Notes: generated by a model not told the origin, from the sequence alone. A stretch of 64,000 nt of DNA from an uncultured Prevotellaceae bacterium (GCA_902780635.1 CACZGH010000022.1:1-64000); one strand, 5' to 3'; shown: positions 44,056 to 53,227, counted from the first letter of the stretch. Numbers and translations are program-made.

Positions 44056-44155
44056 ATCAGTCATGTCCTAAGGAGAAAAACCTTCTCAGCGTCAACTCTA
44101 ATATAATAATATTTGAATCTTAATTTTTAATCTTTCATCTTTCATTTATCATCTT

Positions 44156-45400
44156 TTATTTCTCTTTCATCAACTCTTTCATGAATTGCTGCAGTCGCAA
44201 CAATCCATATGCTCCCTGCACGCAACTCACTTCGTCGTATTGGGTCACTTCGTCGGGTGTGATGCCAGGATGCCAGATGATGAATGGCACGGGCTCGCTC
44301 ACATGTGTGCGAATCTCGACTGGGGTGGGGTGGTCGGGCAGGATGGCGATGCACACGGGCTCTTGCCATGTCTTAACCTCCTCATAGACAGGGCCTACGA
44401 TACGGCTGTCGAAGTATTCGATAGTCTTTAACTTGAGGTCTAAGTCGCCGTCGTGTCCGGCTTCGTCGCTGGCCTCCACGTGCAGGAAGACAAAGTCCTC
44501 TTGCCGCAGGGCATCGATGGCCGCCTGGGCTTTCCCCTCATAATTGGTGTCGGAGAGCCCGGTGGCTCCCTCCACCTCTATGATGTTGAGACCGGCGTAG
44601 TGGCCGATGCCTTTGATGAGGTCGACGGCAGAGATGACACTGCCCGACTTGACCTGTGGAAACATCTCGCTGATGGTCTGCATCGATGGCCGATAACCAG
44701 GACTCCAGGGCCAGATGCTGTTGGCGGGTTGTTTGCCTTCAGCTTTCCTTTGGAGGTTGAAAGGATGGTCGGCGAGCAATTGTTGCGAGCGGATGATCAG
44801 GTCGTTGATCAGGTCGGCGGTTTCACGTGCTGTCATGCGTCCCGGTTCTTGGCGGTCTTCATATCCCTCCTCGGGCTGGACGAGCAACGGTTGCCACGGC
44901 TCATCGGGATGGTCGTGTGGGGGAGAGCAGACGATGTGTTTGTTCCCGCCACGGATGACAAGCAGGTGACGGTATTGGATGCCGGTGATGAAGCGGATGC
45001 GGTCATCGCCTAAATGCTGGTCAAGAAACTTTACAAGTACGTCGCCGTCGGCAGTGGTGAGATGGCCTCCGTGATGGTTCTTGATCAGGCCGTCGGCCAA
45101 AGTGATGATGTTGCAGCGGATGGCCATGTCATCGGGTCGCATCTCATAGCCGATGGAGGCGGCCTCAAGGGGTCCGCGTCCCTCATACACCTTGTTGAGG
45201 TCATATCCTAAGATAGCGGTGTTGGCCACCTCAGAGCCGGGAGGGAAACCCTCCGGCACGGTGATGAGCCGCCCGGTGCGTCCCTCACGGGCCAAAAGGT
45301 CCATATAGGGTGTGCGGGCGTATGCCAAGGGTGTCTTTCCGCCGAGCCGCTCGATGGCATGGTCTGCCATGCCGTCGCCTAATAATATAATGTGTTTCAT
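44156..45400 (-). CDS. Cofactor-independent PGM-like protein, proposed homoserine kinase
   Basis: A 414-residue member of the archaeal-type phosphoglycerate mutase group (alkaline phosphatase superfamily). The N-terminus MKHIILLGDGMADHAIERLGG holds the metal-binding Asp, HVEASDEAGHDGDLDLKLKTIEYFD near residue 315 holds further metal ligands, and ILPDHPTPVEIRTH the last set. In Bacteroidota and some other phyla, genes of this group stand between aspartokinase/homoserine dehydrogenase and threonine synthase while thrB is missing, and have been proposed as the homoserine kinase (TIGR02535-type). The position here is exactly that. A true glycolytic mutase role is the alternative. Confidence 0.85.
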   Translation of the reverse strand: MKHIILLGDGMADHAIERLGGKTPLAYARTPYMDLLAREGRTGRLITVPEGFPPGSEVANTAILGYDLNKVYEGRGPLEAASIGYEMRPDDMAIRCNIITLADGLIKNHHGGHLTTADGDVLVKFLDQHLGDDRIRFITGIQYRHLLVIRGGNKHIVCSPPHDHPDEPWQPLLVQPEEGYEDRQEPGRMTARETADLINDLIIRSQQLLADHPFNLQRKAEGKQPANSIWPWSPGYRPSMQTISEMFPQVKSGSVISAVDLIKGIGHYAGLNIIEVEGATGLSDTNYEGKAQAAIDALRQEDFVFLHVEASDEAGHDGDLDLKLKTIEYFDSRIVGPVYEEVKTWQEPVCIAILPDHPTPVEIRTHVSEPVPFIIWHPGITPDEVTQYDEVSCVQGAYGLLRLQQFMKELMKEK

Positions 45401-45412
45401 GCTGCTTGGCTT

Positions 45413-47848
45413 TTAGATATTGGCGATGCTCATGATGTTGGCGAAAACACCAGCTGCGGTGACACTGGCACCAGCGCCATAGCCTTGAATCTGCATGGGG
45501 AACTCCTTGTATCGCTCGGTGGTGAGCATGACGATGTTGTTGGAGCCTTGCAGGTTGTAGAAAGGATGACTCAGCGTCACGGCCTGCAGTTCGACACGGG
45601 CCTTGCCGTGGTCCATCACAGCGACGAAGCGCCAGCGTTTGCCCTCAGCTTCTAACTGCTGACGGCGCTTCTCAAAGTCGGCGTCGAGTTCCGGCAGCCG
45701 TTTCCAGAAGTTGTCCACATTGCCCTCGAAGAAATCGTCGGGTATGAAGAGATGTTTCTCCACCTCTTCCTGTTCGATGCGGTAGCCCGCCTCTCGGGTG
45801 AGGATGACGAGTTTGCGCACCACGTCGGTGCCACTGAGGTCGATGCGTGGGTCGGGTTCGCTGTAGCCTTGCTCTTTGGCGCGCCTGACGGTCTCAGAGA
45901 GGGGCACCTCTGCTGACAGTTCATTGAAGATGAAGTTGAGGGTGCCACTGAGGACAGCCTCTATTTTCAGGATGCGGTCGCCAGAGTTGCGCAAGTCGTT
46001 GATGGTGCCGATGATGGGCAGTCCGGCTCCCACGTTGGTCTCGAAGCGGAATTTCACGCCGCGCGTCAGGGCGGTCTGTTTGAGCCGCATATAGTTGGTG
46101 TAGTCTGACGAGGCTGCTATCTTATTGGCGGCGATGACGCTGATATTGTGTTCGAGGAACGACTGGTAGAGGCGTGCCACGTCTTTGCTGGCGGTGCAGT
46201 CTACGAAGACGCTGTTGAAGATGTTCATCCCCACCACCTCGTCATGCAGTCGCTGGTTGTCGCTGGCCGGGGCCTTGGCGAGTACTTCCCGGTAGTGGTC
46301 GAGGTCGATGCCGTCGCGTGAGAAGACGGCGCTTCTCGACGTGGCGATGCCCACCACGTTGAGTTTCAGTCGGCTGTGCTCTTTGAGTTCTTCATATTGT
46401 GAGCGTATCTGCTCGATGAGCTTGCTACCCACGGTGCCGACGCCACAGATGAAGAGGTTGAGCACCTTGTATTCGGAGAGGAAGAACGAGTCGTGTATCA
46501 CGTTGAGCGACTTGCGCAGGAACCGTCCGTCGACGACGAAGGAGATATTGGTCTCTGAGGCTCCTTGCGCACAGGCGATGACGCTGATACCACTACGTCC
46601 CAGTGTGCCGAAGAGCTTGCCGGCGATACCGGGCGTGTGCTTCATGTTTTCGCCCACGATGGCGATGGTGGCCAGACCACTCTCAGCATGCATGGGAAAC
46701 ATGGCGCCGGTCTCTATCTCCTTGGCAAACTCAGCGTTGAGCACGTCGACAGCCGATGTGGCGTCCTCGTCGCGCACGCCGATGGAGGTGGAGTTTTCTG
46801 ATGACGCCTGTGACACCATGAAGACGGAGATGCCGTTCTCTGCCAGGGCGGAGAAGATGCGTCGGTTGACACCGATGACACCCACCATGGAGAGACCTGT
46901 CACGGTGATGAGGGTTGTGCCGCTGATGCTGGAGATACCCTTGATGGGTTTGCGGTCGTTGTCGATCTGGTCTTTGATGATCGTGCCTGCACCGGAGGGG
47001 TTGAAGGTGTTTTTTACCCTGATGGGGATATTCTTCACACACACCGGATAGATGGTAGGAGGATAGATGACTTTGGCACCGAAGTTGCAAAGCTCCATAG
47101 CCTCGATATAACTCAGTTCGTTGATGGTGTAGGCGGTCTTGATGACCTTGGGGTCGGCAGTCATGAATCCGTCGACGTCGGTCCATATTTCCAGGATCTC
47201 GGCGTCGAGGGCCGCGGCGATGATGGAGGCGGTGTAGTCGCTGCCTCCACGGCCCAGATTGGTCACCTCGCCGGTGTCACGGTCTTTGCTGATAAAACCG
47301 GGCACCAATGATATCTTGGGCAGTTCGGCGAAGGCTTCCTTGACGAGCTTAGCGGTGAGTTCGCTGTCGAGGGTGTGCTTGCCGTTCTTACGATAGGTCT
47401 TGATGAAGTCGCGTGCGTCATACCACTTGGCGCCCCTGATGAGGGTGGCCACGATGTTGCTGCTCAGGCGCTCGCCGTAGCTGACGATGGCGTCGAGTGT
47501 TTTCTCGCTCAAGTCATGTACCAGGTATACGCCGAAAAAGATGCTTTTCAGTTGTTCGAAAAGGGAGTCGATGGTGTTGAACAATTGTTCACGCTTCTTG
47601 GGCTCAGTGATGATGGTGTCAATCATCTTATAATGCCTGTCTACCATCTCCTTGAATTCGTCTTTGTAGCGCTCGTCGCCTTGCAGGGCAAGTCGTGAGG
47701 TGGCTATCAGACGGTCAGTGATGCCTCCCAGGGCGCTGACTACAACTACTACAGGCTGGCGCTTAGCCTCTGTCTCTACAATACGTTTTAAGCTCTGAAT
47801 GCTTTTTACGGAACCAACGGACGTTCCGCCGAATTTTAATACTTTCAT
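45413..47848 (-). CDS. thrA: Bifunctional aspartokinase / homoserine dehydrogenase I
   Basis: This fused enzyme catalyses the first and third steps of the threonine/methionine branch from aspartate. The 811-residue protein has an aspartokinase domain (residues 1-290; KFGGTSVGS at 5-13, GRGGSDYTA near 200), two ACT regulatory domains (about 310-450; ITVTGLSMVGVIGVNRRIFSAL, and IAIVGENMKHTPGIAGKLF), and homoserine dehydrogenase (about 460-811; GVGTVGSKLIEQ, VGAGLPIIGTINDLRNSGDRI and TDVVRKLVILTREAG). Feedback inhibition by threonine is expected from the ACT pair. It opens the operon and has a leader of about 240 nt. Confidence 0.96.
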   Translation of the reverse strand: MKVLKFGGTSVGSVKSIQSLKRIVETEAKRQPVVVVVSALGGITDRLIATSRLALQGDERYKDEFKEMVDRHYKMIDTIITEPKKREQLFNTIDSLFEQLKSIFFGVYLVHDLSEKTLDAIVSYGERLSSNIVATLIRGAKWYDARDFIKTYRKNGKHTLDSELTAKLVKEAFAELPKISLVPGFISKDRDTGEVTNLGRGGSDYTASIIAAALDAEILEIWTDVDGFMTADPKVIKTAYTINELSYIEAMELCNFGAKVIYPPTIYPVCVKNIPIRVKNTFNPSGAGTIIKDQIDNDRKPIKGISSISGTTLITVTGLSMVGVIGVNRRIFSALAENGISVFMVSQASSENSTSIGVRDEDATSAVDVLNAEFAKEIETGAMFPMHAESGLATIAIVGENMKHTPGIAGKLFGTLGRSGISVIACAQGASETNISFVVDGRFLRKSLNVIHDSFFLSEYKVLNLFICGVGTVGSKLIEQIRSQYEELKEHSRLKLNVVGIATSRSAVFSRDGIDLDHYREVLAKAPASDNQRLHDEVVGMNIFNSVFVDCTASKDVARLYQSFLEHNISVIAANKIAASSDYTNYMRLKQTALTRGVKFRFETNVGAGLPIIGTINDLRNSGDRILKIEAVLSGTLNFIFNELSAEVPLSETVRRAKEQGYSEPDPRIDLSGTDVVRKLVILTREAGYRIEQEEVEKHLFIPDDFFEGNVDNFWKRLPELDADFEKRRQQLEAEGKRWRFVAVMDHGKARVELQAVTLSHPFYNLQGSNNIVMLTTERYKEFPMQIQGYGAGASVTAAGVFANIMSIANI

Positions 47849-48088
47849 TATTATTTTGTCTTGTAACTCAACTTCCGCATGCTACAGTTGCTCGTTATTC
47901 GGTTTTCGTCATTAGCTTTTCGAGAGATGATCACGACTTTCATTCGTTGAAAAGAACGTCAGCAGGGCATCTGTCGCGAATAGCAAACAGCGAAATGCGA
48001 ATACCCGTCAAGTTGAGCACTTGCGAAACTTGAATCTTGTAAATCTTGGAACTCCATTACAAACTGGAGCCTTTTCCTAAAATCTGTG
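47849..48088 (-). promoter_or_regulatory. Long leader of the threonine operon
   Basis: If the box at 48089-48096 is used, the message has a leader of about 240 nt. It contains TTTGCTATTCGC-type repeat words (near 47976-48004). A 32-codon frame beginning MEFQDLQDS can be read in it (from about 48056), but it is not rich in Thr or Ile, so it does not look like a classical attenuator peptide. No clear terminator/antiterminator pair was seen. Confidence 0.4.
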
Positions 48089-48096
48089 CAAAATTA
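48089..48096 (-). promoter_or_regulatory. -7 box of the threonine operon
   Basis: TAATTTTG on the minus strand matches the consensus; no TTG partner is present at the normal distance. It is back to back with the sulfatase promoter that begins at 48107. Confidence 0.45.
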
Positions 48097-48106
48097 ATCA
48101 TTGCCG

Positions 48107-48138
48107 TTGATATAAACGAAAGTTTTTTATTATTTTTG
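48107..48138 (+). promoter_or_regulatory. Promoter of the sulfatase gene
   Basis: TTG (48107-48109), 21 bases, TATTTTTG (48131-48138). The expected transcription start coincides with or closely precedes the ATG at 48145, so the message has almost no leader or starts at an internal ATG (48211 or 48229). Confidence 0.6.
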
Positions 48139-48144
48139 CAACAA

Positions 48145-49740
48145 ATGGGAAGAAAGGAAATAAAGTTCCATACCCTTTGGGGCGTTGAAAGCCGTCGCCT
48201 ACTGCCTTGTATGATGGTCGTTACGCCCATGGGTATATGTCTGGGACAGCCTTCGTCGGTCACGATGAAGGAGGCCGGACACAGACCGCCCAATGTCATC
48301 CTTTTCATGGTGGATGACATGGGATGGCAAGACACCTCTGTGCCTTTCTGGACGAGGCGCACCCCCCTTAACGACACCTATGAGACTCCTCATATGCAGC
48401 GCCTGGCCTCCGAGGGCATGGTCTTCACACAAGCTTATGCCGCCCCAATCAGTTCGCCCAGCCGGTGCTCACTGATGACGGGTTGTAATGCCGCACGACA
48501 TCGGGTGACCAACTGGACCTTGTCGAAAGACATCTCGACTGACCTGGAAGATGATGAGGTGGCGACACCCGAGTGGAATGTGAACGGCATCTGTCAGAGT
48601 GGGGGCATCGCACATACTTTTGTGGCCCGCTCCTTTGTCGACATTCTGCATGACCATGGATATTACACCATCCATTGTGGGAAAGCCCATTGGGGTGCTG
48701 CCGGCACACCAGGAGAAGACCCACGGCACTTCGGCTTTGATGTGAATATAGCCGGACATGCCGCCGGTGGACTCGCCACCTATCTCAGTGAGCGCAATTA
48801 TGGTCATGACAAGGAGGGGTGCCCCCTCTCACCCATGCACACACCAGGACTTCAAAAGTACTGGGGCACAGGCATCTTCCTAACCGATGCCTTGACACAA
48901 GAGGCGGTCTCGGCGCTCGACGAAGCCCACCGTGCAGGCCGACCTTTTTATCTCTATATGTCGCATTATGCCGTCCATATACCCATCGACCGCGACCCGC
49001 GATATTACGAAAAATACATTCAAAAAGGCCTGTCGCCTAAAGAGGCTGCCTACGCTTCATTGATCGAGGGCATGGACGATAGCTTAGGAAAGATACTCGA
49101 CTGGGTAGACCGCCATGGTGAGACGGAGAACACGGTCATCATCTTCATGAGCGACAATGGCGGTTTCGCCACCAGCACAGACTGGCGCGACGCACCGCTG
49201 TATACCCAGAACGCACCGCTGCGTAGCGGCAAGGGCTCACTGCTCGAAGGGGGTATTCGTGAACCGATGATCGTGCGCTGGCCATCCCATGTGGCGCCTC
49301 ACTCACGGTGTGACCACTATGTGATGATAGAGGATTTCTATCCTACGATATTAGACATTTGCGATGTGAGGGCAGGGAAGGTGCCGCAAACCATCGATGG
49401 TAAGAGTTTTTTGCATTTTCTGACCCACCCAGACACCCCCTCCAAAGACAGGGCTTTGATATGGAATTATCCCAATATTTGGGGAAACGAAGGACCTGGT
49501 ATCAGTCTCAACTGTGCTATCCGACAGGGTGACTGGAAACTCATCTACAACTACAAAACCCGCGAGAAAGAACTGTACAATATCGCTCAAGACATCTCCG
49601 AGCAGCACAACCTTGCCTCGCAACATCCACGTTTGGTACGGCAGCTCTCCCGTCGGTTGGGCCAGCGTTTGCGGAAAATGAATGCCCAACGCCCGGTATG
49701 GAAAACCTCCGGAAAGCCCTGTCTATGGCCAGATGAGTGA
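48145..49740 (+). CDS. Sulfatase, serine type (arylsulfatase-like)
   Basis: A member of the formylglycine sulfatases, which hydrolyse sulfate esters. The signature is SSPSRCSLMTG with Ser103 at the position to be oxidised to formylglycine (S-x-P-S-R), so it needs an anaerobic radical SAM maturase, not seen in this window. Other hallmarks are NVILFMVDDMGWQD with the metal Asp pair, GKAHWG near residue 180, and SDNGG near residue 340. From 48145 the length is 531. The N-terminus may hold a short export signal (RRLLPCMMVVTPMGICLG), but the start is uncertain. It has no SusC/D or glycosidase neighbours, so its sulfated substrate is unknown. Confidence 0.88.
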   Translation: MGRKEIKFHTLWGVESRRLLPCMMVVTPMGICLGQPSSVTMKEAGHRPPNVILFMVDDMGWQDTSVPFWTRRTPLNDTYETPHMQRLASEGMVFTQAYAAPISSPSRCSLMTGCNAARHRVTNWTLSKDISTDLEDDEVATPEWNVNGICQSGGIAHTFVARSFVDILHDHGYYTIHCGKAHWGAAGTPGEDPRHFGFDVNIAGHAAGGLATYLSERNYGHDKEGCPLSPMHTPGLQKYWGTGIFLTDALTQEAVSALDEAHRAGRPFYLYMSHYAVHIPIDRDPRYYEKYIQKGLSPKEAAYASLIEGMDDSLGKILDWVDRHGETENTVIIFMSDNGGFATSTDWRDAPLYTQNAPLRSGKGSLLEGGIREPMIVRWPSHVAPHSRCDHYVMIEDFYPTILDICDVRAGKVPQTIDGKSFLHFLTHPDTPSKDRALIWNYPNIWGNEGPGISLNCAIRQGDWKLIYNYKTREKELYNIAQDISEQHNLASQHPRLVRQLSRRLGQRLRKMNAQRPVWKTSGKPCLWPDE

Positions 49741-49768
49741 CAGTGGAGCGTTTTTTTTGCCAATATAT

Positions 49769-49799
49769 TTTGAGAATTGGGAAAAAAAATGTTTCTTTG
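49769..49799 (+). promoter_or_regulatory. Promoter of the small barrel protein
   Basis: TTTG (49769-49772), 19 bases, TTTCTTTG (49792-49799, one mismatch). It overlaps the longest in-frame start at 49777 and therefore supports the ATG at 49831. Confidence 0.55.
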
Positions 49800-49830
49800 C
49801 AGAATAATTAGTCATCAAAAAATCAAAATC

Positions 49831-50436
49831 ATGAAAAAATTATTAGTAGCATTAGTGGCATGTATGTTTGCCGCACCGTCTTTCGCTCAGTTCAGTAGTG
49901 GTGGTTTCTCTCTGGATGAGGAACACATGTATTGGGGTGTACGCCTGGGTCTCAATTTCTCTGGTGTCGGTGGTGATATCGAGTCAGACAAGTCTCGCAC
50001 AGGTATGACGCTGGGTGGCGTTGTCGGTCTTCGCGTGTCCGACTCTGCTCCAGTGTTCTTGGAGAGTGGTCTTTACTATACAGAGCGTGGTGGCAAAAAC
50101 CTGAAATACAACAATGCTCCTCTGGCCGCCAAAGGTCATCTGAACTATCTGGAGGTGCCCGCACTGATCAAATACGGTATCTCCACGGAGAACAATATAG
50201 CCATCCTGCCTTTCATTGGTGTCACCTTCGCCATGGGCATCTCGGGCAGCTATGCTTATCTGAAGCACCCGGAGATGGGCATCAAACTGGGAACTGGCTT
50301 GGAGTGGAACAACCTCTATGCAGAGGCCGCTTATCAGTTTGGCGTGACCAATATCGCTGATAGTGACAAACTGGCAGGAGCTGACCTCTCCTCTCATGGA
50401 CATGCGCTCTGCATCAATATTGGTGTGAATTTTTAA
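49831..50436 (+). CDS. Outer-membrane beta-barrel protein (PorT/OmpW-like)
   Basis: From MKKLLVALVACMFAAPSFAQ the protein has 201 residues with a textbook signal peptide (cleavage after FAQ or SFA). The mature part has about eight amphipathic strands (WGVRLGLNFSGVGG, FLESGLYYTERGGKN, EVPALIKYGI, LPFIGVTFAMGI, GTGLEWNNLYAEAAYQFG) and a terminal NIGVNF with the C-terminal Phe of barrels. This pattern matches the small outer-membrane beta-barrel domain PF13568-type. Specific role unknown. The upstream in-frame ATG at 49777 lies inside the promoter. Confidence 0.85.
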   Translation: MKKLLVALVACMFAAPSFAQFSSGGFSLDEEHMYWGVRLGLNFSGVGGDIESDKSRTGMTLGGVVGLRVSDSAPVFLESGLYYTERGGKNLKYNNAPLAAKGHLNYLEVPALIKYGISTENNIAILPFIGVTFAMGISGSYAYLKHPEMGIKLGTGLEWNNLYAEAAYQFGVTNIADSDKLAGADLSSHGHALCINIGVNF

Positions 50437-50490
50437 GGAGTTAAGAAGTTAAGGAGTTAAGGAGTTAAGAAGTAAGGAGTTAAGCCATTA
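50437..50490. repeat. GGAGTT-type tandem repeat, copy C (single arm)
   Basis: AAGGAGTTAAG units repeat about five times immediately after the barrel gene stop, ending in GGAGTTAAGCCATTAC. Unit and end resemble the left arm of copies A and B, but no right arm is present. Confidence 0.6.
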
Positions 50491-50661
50491 CTTCTCTGCT
50501 CACAGTATGAGCGAAACACGAACTTCGAAACGCAAACTTCGAAATGACAGCCCTCATCAGTCTTTTTCAAAAGTGGACTGATGAGGGTTGTCGTAAACAC
50601 CCCCCGAATCACTAATTGTATATCGCTAACCCTAACCCCAATCCCAGAAAAACCTGACCCC

Positions 50662-52230
50662 ATGATCCAGGAACTACAAGTGAGGGTGATACCCTCTGTG
50701 GCCGCCTCGATGAGCGAGTTGGCCGACTATGTGGCCCGTGAGGCGAGTATCGACCGTCGCACCATCACCCATATCAGAGTGCTGAAAAGAAGCATCGATG
50801 CCCGGCAACGCACCATTTTCGTCAACCTGACACTCCGCGTATATGTCAACGAGCAGCCAGAGGATGACCCGTATGTGAAGACCCATTATCAGGATGTGTC
50901 GGAGGCCCGTCCAGTGATTGTCGTGGGCGAGGGCCCTGCGGGACTCTTCGCCTCCTTGCGGCTCATCGAACTGGGACTACGGCCTATAGTGCTGGAGCGA
51001 GGCAAAAACGTGCATGAGCGCAAGAAAGACCTCTCGCTCATCACCAAGACCCAGGAGGTGGATGCCGAGAGCAACTATTGTTTTGGTGAGGGTGGGGCAG
51101 GAGCCTACTCTGATGGCAAACTCTACACACGGTCGAAAAAGCGAGGCAACGTGGAGAAGATATTGCATGTGTTTTGCCAGCATGGCGCCTCAACCGACAT
51201 CCTGGCCGACGCACATCCGCATATCGGTACCGACCGCCTGCCCAGGGTGATTGAGCAGATGCGTGAGACCATCTTAGGCTGTGGGGGAGAAGTGCACTTC
51301 CAGACCCGGATGACACGCTTCATCGTGCAGGGAGACCAGGTGGTGGGCGTGGAGGCTCTGCGGCTCACAGACGGCAGCACCGTGGAGTACAGAGGTCCTG
51401 TGATCTTGGCCACCGGCCATTCCGCCCGTGATGTGTACCGCTATCTCGCTGCCGCCAAGATAGAGATAGAGGCCAAGGGCATCGCCGTGGGCGTGCGTCT
51501 GGAGCATCCGTCGAAACTCATCGACCAGATACAGTACCATCGCCGTGAGGGCAGGGGTGCATACCTTCCCGCCGCAGAGTATAGTTATGTGACGCAGGTG
51601 GACGGGCGCGGCGTCTACTCTTTCTGTATGTGCCCCGGCGGATTTGTCATCCCCGCTGCCACCGGCCCCGAGCAGATAGTGGTCAATGGCATGAGTCCGA
51701 GCAACCGTGGCACACGGTGGTCCAACAGCGGTATGGTGGTAGAGACACGCCCAGAGGATATAGAGGGTGACGACGCCTTAAAAATGATGCACTATCAGGA
51801 GCGCCTAGAGCGTGACTGCTGGGTGCAGGGACAACATCGTCAGACAGCCCCTGCCCAGCGGATGTTGGATTTTGTCAACGGCCATCTGCGTGAAGACCTG
51901 CCCGCATCATCCTATGCACCGGGACTGGTGCCTAGTCCACTGCATTTCTGGTTGCCACCTTCCATTTCCAAACGGTTGCGCCAAGGGTTTCTGGTGTTTG
52001 GGGGGAAGAGCCGTGGTTTCCTCACCAATGAGGCTGTGCTCATCGCCATAGAAACACGCACATCCGCACCTGTGCGTGTCGTGCGAGATAACACGACACT
52101 GCAACATGTGCGGATGCGTGGACTGTTCCCTTGCGGTGAAGGGGCAGGTTATGCAGGAGGTATCGTCTCGGCCGGTGTCGATGGTGAGCGCTGTGCCGAG
52201 ATGTGCGCAGAGTATTACAAGTCGCTGTAA
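50662..52230 (+). CDS. FAD-dependent oxidoreductase (COG2509-like)
   Basis: From MIQELQVRVIPSVA the protein has 522 residues. A short N-terminal alpha/beta domain (about 1-85) precedes a dinucleotide-binding motif VVGEGPAGLFASLRLIELGLRPIVLERG near residue 90. Later come SNYCFGEGGAGAYSDGKLYTR, a GHSARDVY motif, YSFCMCPGGFVIPAAT and a C-terminal FPCGEGAGYAGGIVSAGVDG with the second FAD contacts. The family is widely distributed and poorly characterised. The frame is open back to 50581, but that part is low in conservation. Its 3-prime end overlaps that of the convergent YpfJ-like gene by 16 bases. Confidence 0.88.
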   Translation: MIQELQVRVIPSVAASMSELADYVAREASIDRRTITHIRVLKRSIDARQRTIFVNLTLRVYVNEQPEDDPYVKTHYQDVSEARPVIVVGEGPAGLFASLRLIELGLRPIVLERGKNVHERKKDLSLITKTQEVDAESNYCFGEGGAGAYSDGKLYTRSKKRGNVEKILHVFCQHGASTDILADAHPHIGTDRLPRVIEQMRETILGCGGEVHFQTRMTRFIVQGDQVVGVEALRLTDGSTVEYRGPVILATGHSARDVYRYLAAAKIEIEAKGIAVGVRLEHPSKLIDQIQYHRREGRGAYLPAAEYSYVTQVDGRGVYSFCMCPGGFVIPAATGPEQIVVNGMSPSNRGTRWSNSGMVVETRPEDIEGDDALKMMHYQERLERDCWVQGQHRQTAPAQRMLDFVNGHLREDLPASSYAPGLVPSPLHFWLPPSISKRLRQGFLVFGGKSRGFLTNEAVLIAIETRTSAPVRVVRDNTTLQHVRMRGLFPCGEGAGYAGGIVSAGVDGERCAEMCAEYYKSL

Positions 52231-53081
52231 TTGCCAGAGAACGTGGTGGTGTTCATATCGCCGGTCACGTAGCCTCTCTTGAGCCAGCGCATACGCTGGT
52301 CGGAGGTGCCATGGGTGAACGACTCTGGCTGTGAGTAGCCTTGTGAACGCTCCTGCAGGTAGTTGTCGCCGATGTGCTGTGCGCAGTTGATGGCCGACCG
52401 CAGGTCGTCGTCGTCAATCGACTCGAAAGCCTCGTCCTCATAATGTGCCCATACGCCGGCGTAGTAGTCGGCGAGCAACTCAAGGCGTACGCTGATCTGG
52501 TTGGCCTGTGTCTTGTTGGTGCGCTGCATGGCAGAGTGCGCCTTGCCGAGAATGCCGAGCAGGTTCTCCACATGATGGCCCACCTCATGAGCGATGACAT
52601 AGGCACGGGCAAACTCGCCTCCTGCCTTGAGTTGGGTCTCCATTTGTTTGAAGAACGAGAGGTCGATGTAGAGCTTCTGGTCAGCGGAGCAGTAGAAGGG
52701 TCCCACAGCTGATGTGGCGCCACCACAGTTGGTCTGCACCTGACCGGTGAAGAACACCAATGTAGGTGGCTGATATTCGGCATTGAACTTCTGCCTGAAC
52801 ACAGCAGACCATACATCCTCCGTGCTCGCGAGGATTTGTTTGCAGAACTTCACCTGAGCCTCCTCCTCGGGGGAGAAGGTTTGTGTGGTGGCCTGTTCCT
52901 CACCGCCCGACATGCCCATCGTGCCTGCCTGCTGGAGCACATCGGTGATGTCGCCGCCTGTGAGCAGGGTGATAAGACCTATCAGGATAATACTGCCGAT
53001 ACCCATGCCGGCGATGGCTCCGCCACTCATACCTCGGCGGTCCTCAAAATTCTCACTTTCTCTTCTTCCGTCAAGTTTCAT
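52215..53081 (-). CDS. Neutral zinc metallopeptidase, YpfJ/KPN_02809 family
   Basis: A 288-residue protein from the ATG at 53081 (MKLDGRRESENFEDRRG), with one membrane segment (about residues 20-42, GAIAGMGIGSIILIGLITLL) and a periplasmic or outside-facing peptidase domain. The zinc motif HEVGHH is at residues 165-170 (His165, Glu166, His169) in YVIAHEVGHHVENLLG, followed by the family segments LELLADYYAGVWAH, which gives a further acidic ligand, and SQPESFTHGTSDQRMRWLKRG. The residue pattern Arg-Arg-rich N-terminus with ENxEDRRG is family-typical. Substrate unknown. A TATCTTTG box on the minus strand at 53118-53125 probably drives it. Confidence 0.9.
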   Translation of the reverse strand: MKLDGRRESENFEDRRGMSGGAIAGMGIGSIILIGLITLLTGGDITDVLQQAGTMGMSGGEEQATTQTFSPEEEAQVKFCKQILASTEDVWSAVFRQKFNAEYQPPTLVFFTGQVQTNCGGATSAVGPFYCSADQKLYIDLSFFKQMETQLKAGGEFARAYVIAHEVGHHVENLLGILGKAHSAMQRTNKTQANQISVRLELLADYYAGVWAHYEDEAFESIDDDDLRSAINCAQHIGDNYLQERSQGYSQPESFTHGTSDQRMRWLKRGYVTGDMNTTTFSGNYSDL

Positions 53082-53117
53082 AATGATTATCTGGTTAATG
53101 TTATGTTTCTCAAAATG

Positions 53118-53125
53118 CAAAGATA
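53118..53125 (-). promoter_or_regulatory. -7 box of the YpfJ-like gene
   Basis: TATCTTTG on the minus strand, about 37 bases before the ATG at 53081; it lies inside the longest frame (to 53147) and so supports the shorter start. Confidence 0.5.
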
Positions 53126-53227
53126 AGAAGTTTTTCTGATACTTCATATTTTTTTTCTGATTTTTTGTTTATTCGTATGACAACTTTTTTTCTTCAGAAA
53201 TAGTTCACTAAAAAATGATTTTAAAAT

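Noticed and set aside
47960-48058. Threonine attenuator leader peptide
   Set aside because: The 32-codon frame contains no run of Thr or Ile codons and is not followed by a clear terminator/antiterminator pair.
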